A stretch of DNA of 64,000 nt from Thysanoteuthis rhombus (taxonomy: Eukaryota; Mollusca; Cephalopoda; Oegopsida; Thysanoteuthidae). Positions 1-9,484 of the stretch are shown one piece after another (the stretch's first letter is position 1; each line of letters begins with the position of its first letter). A program made the translations under genes and the position numbers. The stretch lies in assembly GCA_963457665.1 (NCBI GenBank), contig OY735206.1, forward strand, positions 51,757,368 to 51,821,367. Direction: 5' to 3'. The notes below the pieces were generated by a model that saw only the letters and a program-made list of their open reading frames with translations, was not told where the DNA came from and ran no database searches.

Positions 1-600
1 GCAATTTCACACCAGTAGCCTGCTGGTTATCACTGGAAGTTGAGTGACAGCAAGTCCTCTCAAGTCTCCAGCCTTCCTCTTCACATTCTCATAGACCACA
101 TCAGTACGGTGATTTACAGTTTCACACCAGTTGCCCAGTTGTTATCGCTGAAGGCTTGAGTCTTCAGCCCACATCTCTTCTCTCCCTTGCCTATCACCCC
201 AGTGCTGTGGTTCACATCTCTGCATCCATTTCCCTTCCTCCTCTGTTCGGCCACTCTTAACATTTAGTGTCGTAGACCTTATATTTCAAGTATAATCCTC
301 AGTATCCGTGCAGTTCCTTGCAGTGCTGTGATCTGCAGTCTCTATCCTTCATTTTATCCCGAGCTCCTCCAGTCTCATCCTCAGTGTCTTTGGGAGAGTT
401 CCTAGTACACCTATTATTACTGGTACTACCCTGACTTTCATGTTCCACATCTTCTTCAGTTCTCTTGCCAGATTTTGGTATTTTTCCAGTTTTTCACTTT
501 CCTTCCTCTTCACTCTATGGTCTGCAGGCACAGCCACATCTACTATTTGGCAGGTTTTCCTCTTCTTGTCTACAATTACTAGGTCTGGTCTTCTAAGGTA
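1..600 (-). mobile_element. LINE C-terminal remnant, different clade from the RTE copies
   Basis: On the minus strand, 600 down to 349 reads without a stop and begins LRRPDLVIVDKK, then DVAVPADHRV, KLEKYQNLARELKKMW and VVPVIIGVLGTLPK. This succession is the familiar C-terminal tail found downstream of the reverse transcriptase in many non-LTR retrotransposons. In another frame, about 335-290, ALQGTARILRIILEI follows, which is the usual closing block of the same tail, so one frameshift separates the two. From about 270 to 1 lies the presumed 3' UTR. It contains two diverged copies of a block, at 1-34 and 113-150, that share the core CACCAGT. The RT and endonuclease would lie beyond the retained part and are missing. 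The protein block is clear; the exact clade is not. Confidence 0.75.
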
Positions 601-1021
601 AATGTATTACTATTACTATGTTGGTGAAAGCAATCATCTTTAGCTGCATTATTATTTTTATATAAGTGTATGATGGATGGGCAGGTGAATTTTTCATCTA
701 GAGTAAGGATGTAGACGGGATACAAATCAGAATTTTGTGGTTTTGGTTGCAGTTATAAGTTCTTGCTTTATTTGATATGTTGGTTGGAGAGAGAATGAGA
801 TTGGATCAGGAATGAGGTTTCTTCTTCTGGTAAACAAGGACCCTTTTTCATCGGATCATCTTCAACCAGATGAAAGGGTTGTAAAACCTAAGTGGAATTT
901 TCTTTTCCTGCTGTTTGTGCTTATATCCCTGTTTTTTAGTTGCTTTATATACATTTTTATGGTTAAATCTACATACTCCTGATGCATACTTCCATTGTTT
1001 GATTTTTTCTTCTTTTGAGGG

Positions 1022-1332
1022 TTTCAAGGTAGATGTAATTATCTACTTCCTTTAGCTCTGCATTTTCGATTTTGATCATTGTGTCTTTGTCTTCAATATA
1101 TTTGCTACACATTGGTTTTACTGAAGTTCATGTGATGACCAACTTTCTTGATTACTTCTGCAAATCAGATGTTAATTAAGTATTTGCCATCAATTCTGAT
1201 TTCTTTATTTGTCCAGTCTAGGTTTCTGGAAATCATTTTGAGGTTAAACTGATGTCTCCTTGTCTCACTCCTTGGGGAAGGTCTGTGTCCAACAACGGAC
1301 ATCAAAAGGCTGCTGCTGCTGATGATGATGAT
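1022..1332 (+). mobile_element. RTE-like LINE copy with inverted 5' piece
   Basis: From about 1022 to 1270 the sequence matches, in minus orientation, the RT/thumb part of the RTE copy at 39.8-40.2 kb (reverse complement of GTGAGACAAGGAGACATCAG and of ACATGAACTTCAGTAAAAC). At about 1271 it switches to plus orientation with the family's 3' terminus (GGAAGGTCTGTGTCCAAC...), followed by a short CTG/ATG triplet tail ending near 1332. An inverted 5' piece joined to a normal 3' piece is the known outcome of twin priming during LINE insertion. The reading frame is full of stops. I could not find a convincing target-site duplication. Confidence 0.7.
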
Positions 1333-1396
1333 CCTTCACCTAGGTTTGGGATCAGCTAGGGTAACTGGTTTTCGTTTTTTTTTTTCTAAGCTTCTC

Positions 1397-2107
1397 ATTT
1401 GTTTTACTGAAGTTCATGTGTAGGCTGACTCTTTTAACTTCAGTAAAACAAAAGTCATGTGCAAAAATCACATCAAGAATAAGGGCATAACTGTCAAAAT
1501 CAAAGATGCAAAACTGGGGAAAGTGGACCACTACATCTACTTGGAACGAGGATTCTCTATGAAATCCACAAAAGAAGAAGAAATCAAGCGGAGAATCACC
1601 CTAGGAGGGCAAGCTTTCGGCAAAGCAAGCTCAACTTTCAAAAACAAGACAATCCCAATAATCCTAAAAAGAAGAGTATACAACCAATGCATCCTCCAAA
1701 TAGTCACTTATGGAGCTGAAACATGGAACCTAACCAAGAGACAGATCCGCAAACTGAGAAACATGTAGCGTGCGCATGAGAAGATCACGCTAAACCTCAC
1801 ATGGAGAGATCACGATATATCAAAAAGAAAACAGGGGTCAGAGATATCATAGAATCCATTATAAAACTCAAATGGCAATGGGCTGGTCATGTTGCGAGAA
1901 TGAAAACAACCGATGGACTCACAACATGGATGGCCAGAGACCACATGTGAAACTGAGGCCAACAAGATACAAGATGGAGAGATGAACTAGACAAATTTAG
2001 AAAATACTGGCTCCACGACGCTCATGATAGAGAAATGTGGCGGATCCTGGGGAAGGTCTATGTCCAACAACTGATGCTGAAAGACTGTTGATGTTGATGA
2101 TGATGAT
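1397..2107 (+). mobile_element. RTE-like LINE 3' half, 5' inverted, with target-site duplication
   Basis: The plus-strand part from about 1435 encodes the C-terminal region of an RTE-type LINE: VKIKDAKLGKVDHYIYL, KRRITLGGQAFGKASSTF, IPIILKRRVYNQCILQ and VTYGAETWNLTKRQ, then a stop near 1766 and the remaining WRDELDKFRKYW and ILGKVYVQQ blocks in broken frames. It ends in a GATGATG triplet tail. The first ~36 nt (about 1399-1434) are the same element in reverse orientation, so AACTTCAGTAAAAC and its complement face each other. The 9-bp AAGCTTCTC occurs just before (1388-1396) and just after (2108-2116), the expected target-site duplication. It is 5'-truncated and inactive. Confidence 0.85.
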
Positions 2108-2114
2108 GAAGCTT

Positions 2115-2290
2115 CTCTTAGATGGATTGCCTCACAAGGTTAAATGGCGCCAACTGCCCCTGCTTTTTACCCATAGACAAGGAAAGTAGATTCCAAGTCA
2201 TAGCAAGAGGGGGTAGTTGCCCCCAGGTACTGGTGTAATTATTAGAAAAAAAAGGAGATAATTGCCCTCTAGAACTGGATCTCAGAGTCT
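2115..2290. repeat. Dispersed SINE-like block, most diverged of four copies
   Basis: This block resembles three others at 15920-16020, 51150-51275 and 51285-51405. Shared features are a GGATTGCCTCACAAGG/GACTGCCTTACAGGG start, a TTTACCCATAG core and an AGCAGGAGGGG/GGAGAGAAGTGG purine stretch. The copies near 51 kb also carry a box-B-like AGTTCGAAAT on the minus strand, which suggests a tRNA-related SINE. This copy is the least similar. Confidence 0.35.
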
Positions 2291-2430
2291 GAGGTCACAA
2301 TCCTCCCCTGGTGATCCTGGGTTCCCTCGATTCCTCCCCCATTTTGAATTGTCATTTAGTAATTTTTGTCACCATTGTTTTTTACAATGGTAATTATTGG
2401 AATAATTCATTACTACCCTGGCTAAATTTT

Positions 2431-2575
2431 AGCATCCGTTGTTTGATATAGATCTTCCCCAGGATTCGCCAGACCTCTTGGACGTCACAAAGCCAGTGCT
2501 TTCTGAACTCATCTAGTTCATCACGCCATCTGATATTTTGTCAACCCCAATCTGGATGTGATCTCTGGGGATCTA
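2431..2575 (-). mobile_element. RTE-like LINE 3' end fragment
   Basis: In minus orientation this holds the last ~145 bp of the family: the complement of GGTCT(A)TRTCCAAC, then CTTCCCCAGGATTCGCCAGA (complement of the ILGKVYVQQ coding block), the WRDELDEFRKYW block and the RDHMRN block. The triplet tail is not preserved at the low-coordinate side. It is non-coding and inactive. Confidence 0.7.
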
Positions 2576-2579
2576 TGTT

Positions 2580-3590
2580 CTACCCTGGGAATTTTAAAGT
2601 CTTCTGTCTGGGAATCACTGCTCTTGAAGAAACAGATTCAAGATTACCTCACAAAAGTTGTCTGTTTTATTAATCCTAGTCACACATACTTCAAATACTT
2701 TCCTTTAAATCTATCTTTTACAGTATTTCTTCACCATTTGCTTATCTTTGATTCTATTTTATGTCTCTTTCTTACTTTCTCTTTTCCATTTTTAAAGAGA
2801 AGTCCAAAATGTAGGACAAATTTATATCATAAAGTCTTGTTTCTGTGTGTTTGTTTGTTCGAATAATTGTATGTTTGTTATCATAATGCAGCAAAAATGG
2901 CACATCATAGTGAGATTTTTGTCAGTACAATGCCGTTAAAGTGCAATAACTTGGAGAATAAAGAAATTTTCAGTCCAATCCCCAACTTTATAATAATAGA
3001 GTAGGATCTGTGTCCATGCCAACACCAACATCTCTAAGTATAATAGCTGCGGTAACAAATATACAAATATGCAAACGAACAAGTATACAGAAATCAGATC
3101 ATTGTAAATAAAGCTTTGTCTTTCATTCTGGACTTTTTTTTATTGCTGACACAGGCTTTTGAATTTTTATCACCAACACCTGCTTGACATGTTGAGTAAA
3201 CCACTTATTCTGCACATATCAACTTGCGTTCACACAAGCACACAAACATGCGCACATACACATACACATAATTAACACAATAAAAACAAAACAGTATGTA
3301 CCTCCTCTCACTTCATATGCTCAATCATAAGTAAAAGGAGTAGGTCATAAATCAAGCAGTTGATTTATAACCTGGCAGAAAGTTTGGGGCATTTCCCTTT
3401 GGTTAGTCAATCATAAACAGGTGTGACATCTCCCTCAACAACTCATCATCACAGGTGACAATACATTAAATTACTTAGGAGACTATTCTATGCTCTTGAG
3501 GAAATTGGACACCTTGGATAACCCCAATGCTTCACATGAATTCCTCAACCATATTTTGTCAATGTTTATGCACTACAACAATTATCTTAT
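2580..3590. other. AT-rich block, no gene recognised
   Basis: A 102-codon open frame (2558-2866, plus) encodes a Phe/Leu-rich peptide with no recognisable domain. A short CA-rich patch lies near 3215-3275. I see no transposon ends. Confidence 0.5.
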
Positions 3591-3594
3591 TCAG

Positions 3595-3905
3595 CAGCGT
3601 TCCTGGGCTTGGTGTCATCCAGGATGCTAACTCAGGGTGTCACCCCCAGTATTGCCAACCCAAAAAAATTCTGATGCTATCAACCTAAAAAAAAAATGCC
3701 CAGACAAAAAACACTATTCACCTTTTTACGGCCATTTTCAACAGTTGACAATGGCTAGATTCCTCAAAAATGGCTTGAAAATAGCTGAAGATTGACTAGA
3801 ATCGCCAAAAAATAGTGCTAAAAGTGTAAGTCTATACTAAATTTTTGCAATGCCAAAACATCATGATGTCATCTGGGGTACCCCCACCCCTCCTGTCAGT
3901 AAATC
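3595..3905. repeat. Possible non-autonomous repeat with GTGTCA-type ends
   Basis: CTTGGTGTCATCCAGGATG and GGGTGTCACCCCC near the left edge are echoed by GATGTCATCTGGGGTACCCC at the right edge. GGGGTGTCACC-like motifs of this kind are frequent in invertebrate non-autonomous repeats, but I cannot define termini or a family, so this is a weak call. Confidence 0.25.
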
Positions 3906-4112
3906 AACGATCTCATTTAATTTTCCCGCAAAATTGTTAAGGAAAAAAACACCAACCCAACATAATATAGATGACATTTGTAAATAAAACTTTACAGTAC
4001 AGTTCATCTCAATATACCCTTTCACATTTCAAGCAGGAAAAGTTTTCTAATTACAAATCACAATAACGTTTTATTGAAGCGTTGTTTAAAAGAGATAACT
4101 CATTGAAAAAAA

Positions 4113-4438
4113 TGATCAAATACATCTGCTCAATCTCACACAGAGAAATCATAAGATGGCACAGTACATTAGAGAAAAGACAGGAATCCAAGATATCATA
4201 GAAACAATTAGAAAACTCAAATAGCAATGAGCTGGGCAGATTGCAAGAATAGCAGACAACCGCTGAACATCACAACTCACAATGTGGATCCCCAGAGATC
4301 ATTTGCAAAATTGTGGCCCACAGAAAGTAAGATGGCATAACAAACTAGATGAATTAAGAAAGTACTGGCTCCACAATGCCCATAATAGAGAGGTCTGGTG
4401 AATCTTGGGAGAGATCTATGTCCAACAATGGACGCTAA

Positions 4439-4440
<2 letters not shown>
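4113..4440 (+). mobile_element. RTE-like LINE 3' end, 5'-truncated
   Basis: The sequence matches the last ~330 bp of the RTE family from the LNLTWRDHKTAQYI block (CTCAATCTCACACAGAGAAA) through ATGTGGATCCCCAGAGATCA and AGAAAGTACTGGCTCCACAA to GATCTATGTCCAACAATGG. It runs directly into the triplet tract at 4438. Several in-frame stops are present, for example in KLK*Q*AGQ. Only the C-terminal third of the coding region is kept. Confidence 0.8.
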
Positions 4441-4504
<64 letters not shown>

Positions 4505-4566
4505 GATGATGATGATGATCATGATGATGATGATGATGATCATGATGATGATGATGATGATGATGA
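4438..4566. repeat. (ATC)n directly joined to (ATG)n, a palindromic triplet tract
   Basis: About 22 CAT/ATC units (4438-4503) are followed without a break by ATG/GAT units (4504-4566), with two GATCATGATG interruptions. The two halves are reverse complements, so either strand can fold into a long hairpin. Open frames here give only poly-Ile and poly-Met and are not genes. The tract is the 3' tail of the LINE at 4113-4440. Confidence 0.95.
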
Positions 4567-4695
4567 AATTTGTCTATGTTATAATATTGACAATGAACTG
4601 ATGGCTCAGTATCAGTGTCATCCTTGCCTATAGAAATAAATTTTCTACTTATAAAATTGTTGAGTTTATTATAATATTTCGCTTATATATTTTAG

Positions 4696-4830
4696 TATAG
4701 GATGGTATGACAAGCTAGATGAATTCAGAAACTACTGGTTCCGCAATGCCCATGATAGAAAGGTCTAGCGAATCTCGGGAAAGGTCTTTAACCAAGGATG
4801 GAGAATGAAAGGCTAATGATGACATCTAAC
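4696..4830 (+). mobile_element. RTE-like LINE 3' terminal fragment
   Basis: A 135-bp piece matching only the final block of the family: GACAAGCTAGATGAATTCAG (DKLDEFR), ACTACTGGTTCCGCAATGCC, ATCTCGGGAAAGGTCTTTAA and a degraded CTAATGATGAC tail. It lies 130 bp after the triplet tract of the previous copy and is either a separate, strongly truncated insertion or a duplicated end. Confidence 0.7.
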
Positions 4831-4834
4831 AACT

Positions 4835-6265
4835 AGCTATGCTGTTACCCAGTACTATGATAGAATTATTTAGTTATACATAAAAAGGCAAATTTTCATA
4901 GATACAGAGAATATAAAAAGCACCAAGTGATACAAAAACCCTCCATAGAACATGAGCTGATATATGTCTGCATCTTTGTAATCTGTCCCGAGATGTACGT
5001 ACACTGGGGACATAATAAAAAGATCAATGAATCAATAATGATCAGATTTCTTGACGTTCGTTAGTAGGTTTATGGGTTTGCAACACAGCAAGAAAGGCTG
5101 ATTGTGGCACAGTCTTTCATACTGCAATGTCATTAAGATGTTTTAAAACAATTTCCAGTCAAATTGGGCCACTGGTTTCCAAGTAATTTTTGGTTCATTG
5201 ATTAAAAAATAGTCTATAGATTTTTGTATAAATTTACAAAGTAAATCATTTCTCCTTACCTACATCTTCCCATCAGAATCAATGAAATTATTAAAATATT
5301 GCTCTTTTGCTACGTCGTACTTTTCAACGGAAATATGTATGGCATCATGCAATACTTTGAGATAAATGTATTCCATATTTCCAGGCAACAAAACGCTAAA
5401 TTTCTTGATAGATTAAACTTTGAAAATATATTGAAATAATCCTGAATTTTCAGTAACTTCACAAAAGAAAAGAAAAGAAAGCATTGGAGCAATTTTTGCT
5501 TGTTTTTGTTGACATCTATGAATTTTAATCATCATAAAAGGAATTAAATAATGGAGATCTTGATGATTCCATTCATGGCATCATCCTTCCATAGTAGTTG
5601 TAATATTTCCAAACTTCTACTGATTTTCTTAGCAAAAGTTGTGAATTCAATGATTTCATGATGATCTTATTTCTCAATGGTAATCCCAGCAGGATGAAAA
5701 TAAAGGAAAATTCCTAGCTCCATCTTGCTCACAGCATGAGCAATTCCAATTTCTGTCACCTTTCGAATGAAGATCGGAAGTAGCTTGACATCAAGCAGAG
5801 TCAATATTTAAGCGAGTACTGAAAAAAGAAAGATTTAGTAGGTAATAACTTTCATCACAATAAAAAGTAAAAAAACAATTATTTACCATATCTTAAGAGT
5901 TATAAAACATTTTTTTTTTAATTCATGTTCAATGTTCTGGTATTATGGGTGATGGGTCAAATGTTAAATTTGGTATTTATTGCTAGACTCAATAGTATTA
6001 TCCTTCCTTGATTTTCACCTCTATAAGAACCTCATTTGGACTTATTTGCTATAGCAGATACTAAAATAAAATTCTATGACCAAAAACGCATGGAGTTATG
6101 TCCTTTTTGTTTGGCCCTTTAAAGAGGCCTAGATATACTACAAAGCACTATATCATTACATCAAAGGCTCAAAATGTGCCGGTAGGGGATCAAGATGAGT
6201 TGTGGTGAGTAGGTGTCCAAATAATGCATTTGTAAAATATGTTTTATAGGCTTGCAGATACAATA
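4835..6265. other. AT-rich block, no gene recognised
   Basis: Several open frames of up to 60 codons have no recognisable protein content. A short AAAAG repeat lies near 5460-5480. I see no element ends and no splice-flanked exon candidates. Confidence 0.5.
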
Positions 6266-6279
6266 AATAAAAGTTTAAG

Positions 6280-6852
6280 TCATCATCGTCATCATCATCA
6301 GTCTTTTAACTTCCGTCATTGGACATAGACCTTCCGCAGGATTTGCCACAATTCGCTATCATGGGTGTCGCAGAGCCAATATTTCCTGAATCTGTCCATT
6401 TCATCTCTCCATCTTGTGTTCAATTGGCCTCTGTTTCTTATACAATCTCTGGGGATACATATTGTGAGTCGTGATGTCCCTCAGTTGTCTTTCATTCTTG
6501 CAACATGGCCTGCACATTGCCATCTGAGTTTTTTAATAGTTTCTATGATGTCACGGACATGACCTCCAACTAATACTAGATGATCTAAACGAAGAAAGCA
6601 AAAAATTTGGCCAACAAATGAACTTCAGTAAAACGAAAATCATGTGCAATAATCATGTTGAGAATAAGAACATAACTGTCAAGATAGAAGATGCAAAACT
6701 CGGCAAGGTAGACCACAACATCTACCTAGGACAACGAATTTCCATGAGACCCTCAAAAGAGAAGGAGATCAAGCAAAGAATCACTTTGGGATGGCAAGCC
6801 TTTGGCAGAGCAAGCTCAACTTTCAAGAACCAGATGATCCCAATAATCATAA
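6280..6852 (-). mobile_element. RTE-like LINE, twin-primed, with 11-bp target duplication
   Basis: The element lies in minus orientation. From 6280 come an ATC-rich tail (complement of the family's ATG tail) and the 3' end (complement of the QQ/GKVYV, WRDE and RDII blocks) up to about 6566. The rest, about 6567-6852, is the upstream part of the element in the opposite orientation, encoding MNFSKTKIMCNNHVENKN, VKIEDAKLGKVDHNIYLGQR and TLGWQAFGRASSTFKNQM. About 0.2 kb of element sequence is missing between the two pieces. The 11-bp AAAAGTTTAAG (6269-6279) and AAAAGTTCAAG (6853-6863) flank it, differing at one base. This is a complete twin-priming footprint. Confidence 0.88.
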
Positions 6853-7040
6853 AAAAGTTCAAGTAGAGAGCTATAATTGAAGGAAGGTCATCCAATTAAT
6901 GAAACTGAAAGTAAATAGCCAAACTTGAGGCGACTGGTAAAGTCATGGCTGTCTTGGATCCACCAACAAGTGAAAAGACCAAGTACAAAGCGGAAGGCAA
7001 AACAACAGCAGATATCAGACACAATGCAAAAGGTAATTAG

Positions 7041-7359
7041 TACATCTCTAAATTTTTAAGATTAGGTATTATTATTATTTCTATTAATATTCGGACAATC
7101 CTCATCTTGGTTGTTTTTCATACAACATTTCGGCCGTTGTACTCTACGGCCTTCATCAGGTATCATCTGGTAGGTGTGGGGAAGTAACGAACCGAACCCT
7201 TTATTCAACCGACGGGGGTATATTGACCGCACTCCCCTCTTAGCATTAGTAGTATTATTATCGTCTCAGATGATACCTGATGAAGGCCGTAGAGTACAAC
7301 GGCCGAAACGTTGTATGAAAAACAACCAAGATGAGTATGGTCCGAATACTAATAGAAAT
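7041..7359. mobile_element. Fold-back element with Penelope-like ends and 13-bp target duplication
   Basis: Two ~95-bp arms, 7075-7169 and 7267-7361, are near-perfect reverse complements separated by a 97-bp spacer. Each arm carries the block CCTGATGAAGGCCGTAGAG, a GGCCGT/ACGGCC stem and GGCCGAAACGTTGTATG, resembling the terminal motif I associate with Penelope-like elements. The 13-bp AAAAGGTAATTAG is present at 7028-7040 and 7360-7372, immediately outside, consistent with a target-site duplication. There is no coding capacity beyond a 64-codon frame that merely reads through the arm. It could be a non-autonomous derivative or two head-to-head element ends inserted together. Confidence 0.75.
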
Positions 7360-7372
7360 AAAAGGTAATTAG

Positions 7373-8435
7373 CTGAAATAAAACAGAAAAGCTGCGTTAT
7401 TTCCTCTTATATCATTATATAGACATAAAAAGTTGATACTTTTGGCAATAGATGATAATGTGATATGATCGATCCATTAAGTAATTGGATAAAGCTTTTG
7501 ATAAGTCAATTGTTTGGGGCTAGAAGTTATTTTCTGGGGATATCATCATTGTGAGTTTTAGTGTTTGTTCAGATTAATAATTTACAGGCTTTATATTACC
7601 GTTTCATAAGTCTTTTGCTTTGAAAGAAAAGAATTTTAAAAGGGTAGTTCCCATTTCTTCATGTCTTTTAAGAACTAGCCCATCGAGATGGTCGGCAAAC
7701 ACCAGAATGGATGGTAATCAGATGGAGCAAAATCTGAAGAATTTAGGAAAATGTGGAATTTTAGCCCAGCCAAGTTTTATTTGTTAATCCTCATTGGGTA
7801 ATTTATTTTTGTCAAATCCGTTTTCAACATGGCAGATAAGAATCAGATAAAAAGCAATAAACAAAGGTAATGAAGAAAGTAAGGTATGTCATTTCTTTGT
7901 TTGCAACTACCTTTTATGACCTGAAAGGATTAATAAAAATGTTCAAGTCTAGAAATAAAATTCCGTTATTTTTTAAATGACTCATTTGCTGCTTTTTTTT
8001 TTTTGAGGAGGTATTTATAAAGAGGGTTGTCTGAATCCTGTATAGGAGACATTTGGAAAATGAAATTAAGGAAAATTTTCTAAAGCCTGACACAGATTCA
8101 TAGATCCAAAGCTTGATTCCAACCATGACCTTCATTGTATAGGATGTAGGGTAATTCTAACCCAGTAAGTCAATAAAAAAAGTCAAGAAAATATACTAAA
8201 AATATATATGTGTTCATTGACATAGCATATGCATATCCATGCCACCTGTTGCTAAAGAAATATACATTAACACTTATAGAATTTGTATTTTAAGGGACAT
8301 GTTTATGAATTCATGTATTGATCCACTGAGATCCTCTTTAAAGTGTTTGCATCAAAGGAGAAAAGTCCTCAGTATTGAAAGAAGGTCCCTTTTCTTTAAG
8401 GTCATCGATTTGAAAAAGACTATAACTGACTGTTG
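7373..8435. other. AT-rich block, no gene recognised
   Basis: Short open frames on both strands (for example 73 codons at 7914-8135, minus) have no domain-like content. Nothing repeat-like stands out. Confidence 0.5.
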
Positions 8436-8968
8436 TATGAAATTTGTCTGGAATGTCTCAAGCCTTTTGATATTAACAAAAAACATAGCATGCCTAGGGC
8501 GATAGTGCCTTAGTCCACTTCAAAGCACTCCTCTTGGGTCCTCCTACTCTTATCCCAACATCCCATCGAATTTTCAACAGTCTGCAAAGTCCTCTTTCGA
8601 GATCACTTCATAGAATCCTCTTTAATTTTGGTCTGAAATCTCCACTCTTTAGCTTTGGGAAAGCCAAAAGTCACAGGAAGCCAAATCTGGACTGATGGTG
8701 AGGCTGACAGATGTGCATGATATGATGTTTTGTGAAAAAAAACAGCACAAGATATGGAGAATAAGCTGCCTTGGTCACTGGGAATATGATGGTCACACAG
8801 TACTCAAGATCACTCAATGACACCTCACTACCAACTGCCACGAGAGAGTGTATATTCATGTGTGTACAGCAAGTTTCTCTCTGATTGGTTGCCAAGATAT
8901 CATCAAGTCTATACGACTGGTTCTGGAGATATTCAAAATGGCTGGATACTTTCTAGATGAACCTCATA
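8436..8968 (-). mobile_element. mariner deletion derivative, both inverted repeats present
   Basis: Ends: TATGAAATTTGTCTGGAATG on the left and, reading inwards on the minus strand, TATGAGGTTCATCTAGAAAG on the right. Both start with the TA target dinucleotide, giving 533 bp. Inside, on the minus strand, KHHIMHICQP (8700-8740) is followed, one frameshift later, by SPDLASCDFWLS, the third catalytic Asp region of mariner DD34D transposases (Asp codon complement at 8685-8687). Then comes ISKEDFADC, the usual C-terminal block. The N-terminal DNA-binding part and first catalytic residues are absent. Copies at 57188-57716 and 14540-14654 belong to the same family. Confidence 0.85.
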
Positions 8969-9484
8969 TATCTTCAAATTAAGTGATTTAAACTATTATT
9001 ACATACTAGCAAAAGTATGTAGCTTTGTTCTCGTCTGCTATACTGTATCTACATATTAAATGCTTACCTGTCAATACACTAAAAAAAATTTCTTAGTATT
9101 CCCTGCAGAAATGGAGATGGTCTTATATGTCCATAGGTCTTATAATTCATCAAATATAATAATTTCCTTTGCAGAGAGCCAACCAAGTTGGTTCCAGTTA
9201 CACTGTCCTGAAGATGACATGAATAAGCATCGAAATACAAACAGAATTTTTCCTTTTTTTTTTATTTTTCAAAAGGCCTGATGATCAAAGTTTATTAGAT
9301 AATGAGTGCTAATGAACATACCGAGAAAAGAGTAAGAAAAATTGACCACCAATGTAAGTTTTCATATTTCTAAATCTATTTAACTTCCAATGCCTCTCCA
9401 TAACCAAATGTCATTTCTTTGTTTGCAAATGAATGTTTTGAATTAAGTTTATATCTCTTCCTCTTTTTTCCCCAATCAATATTT

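Noticed and set aside
4277-4601. Overlapping open frames encoding poly-Ile and poly-Met
   Set aside because: They are translations of the (ATC)n/(ATG)n tract.
6365-6562. 65-codon plus frame as a gene
   Set aside because: It is antisense to the 3' end of the RTE copy.
7267-7320. Functional hammerhead ribozyme
   Set aside because: Core order fits, but an extra A lies at stem II and no GUH cleavage site with matching stems I and III was found.
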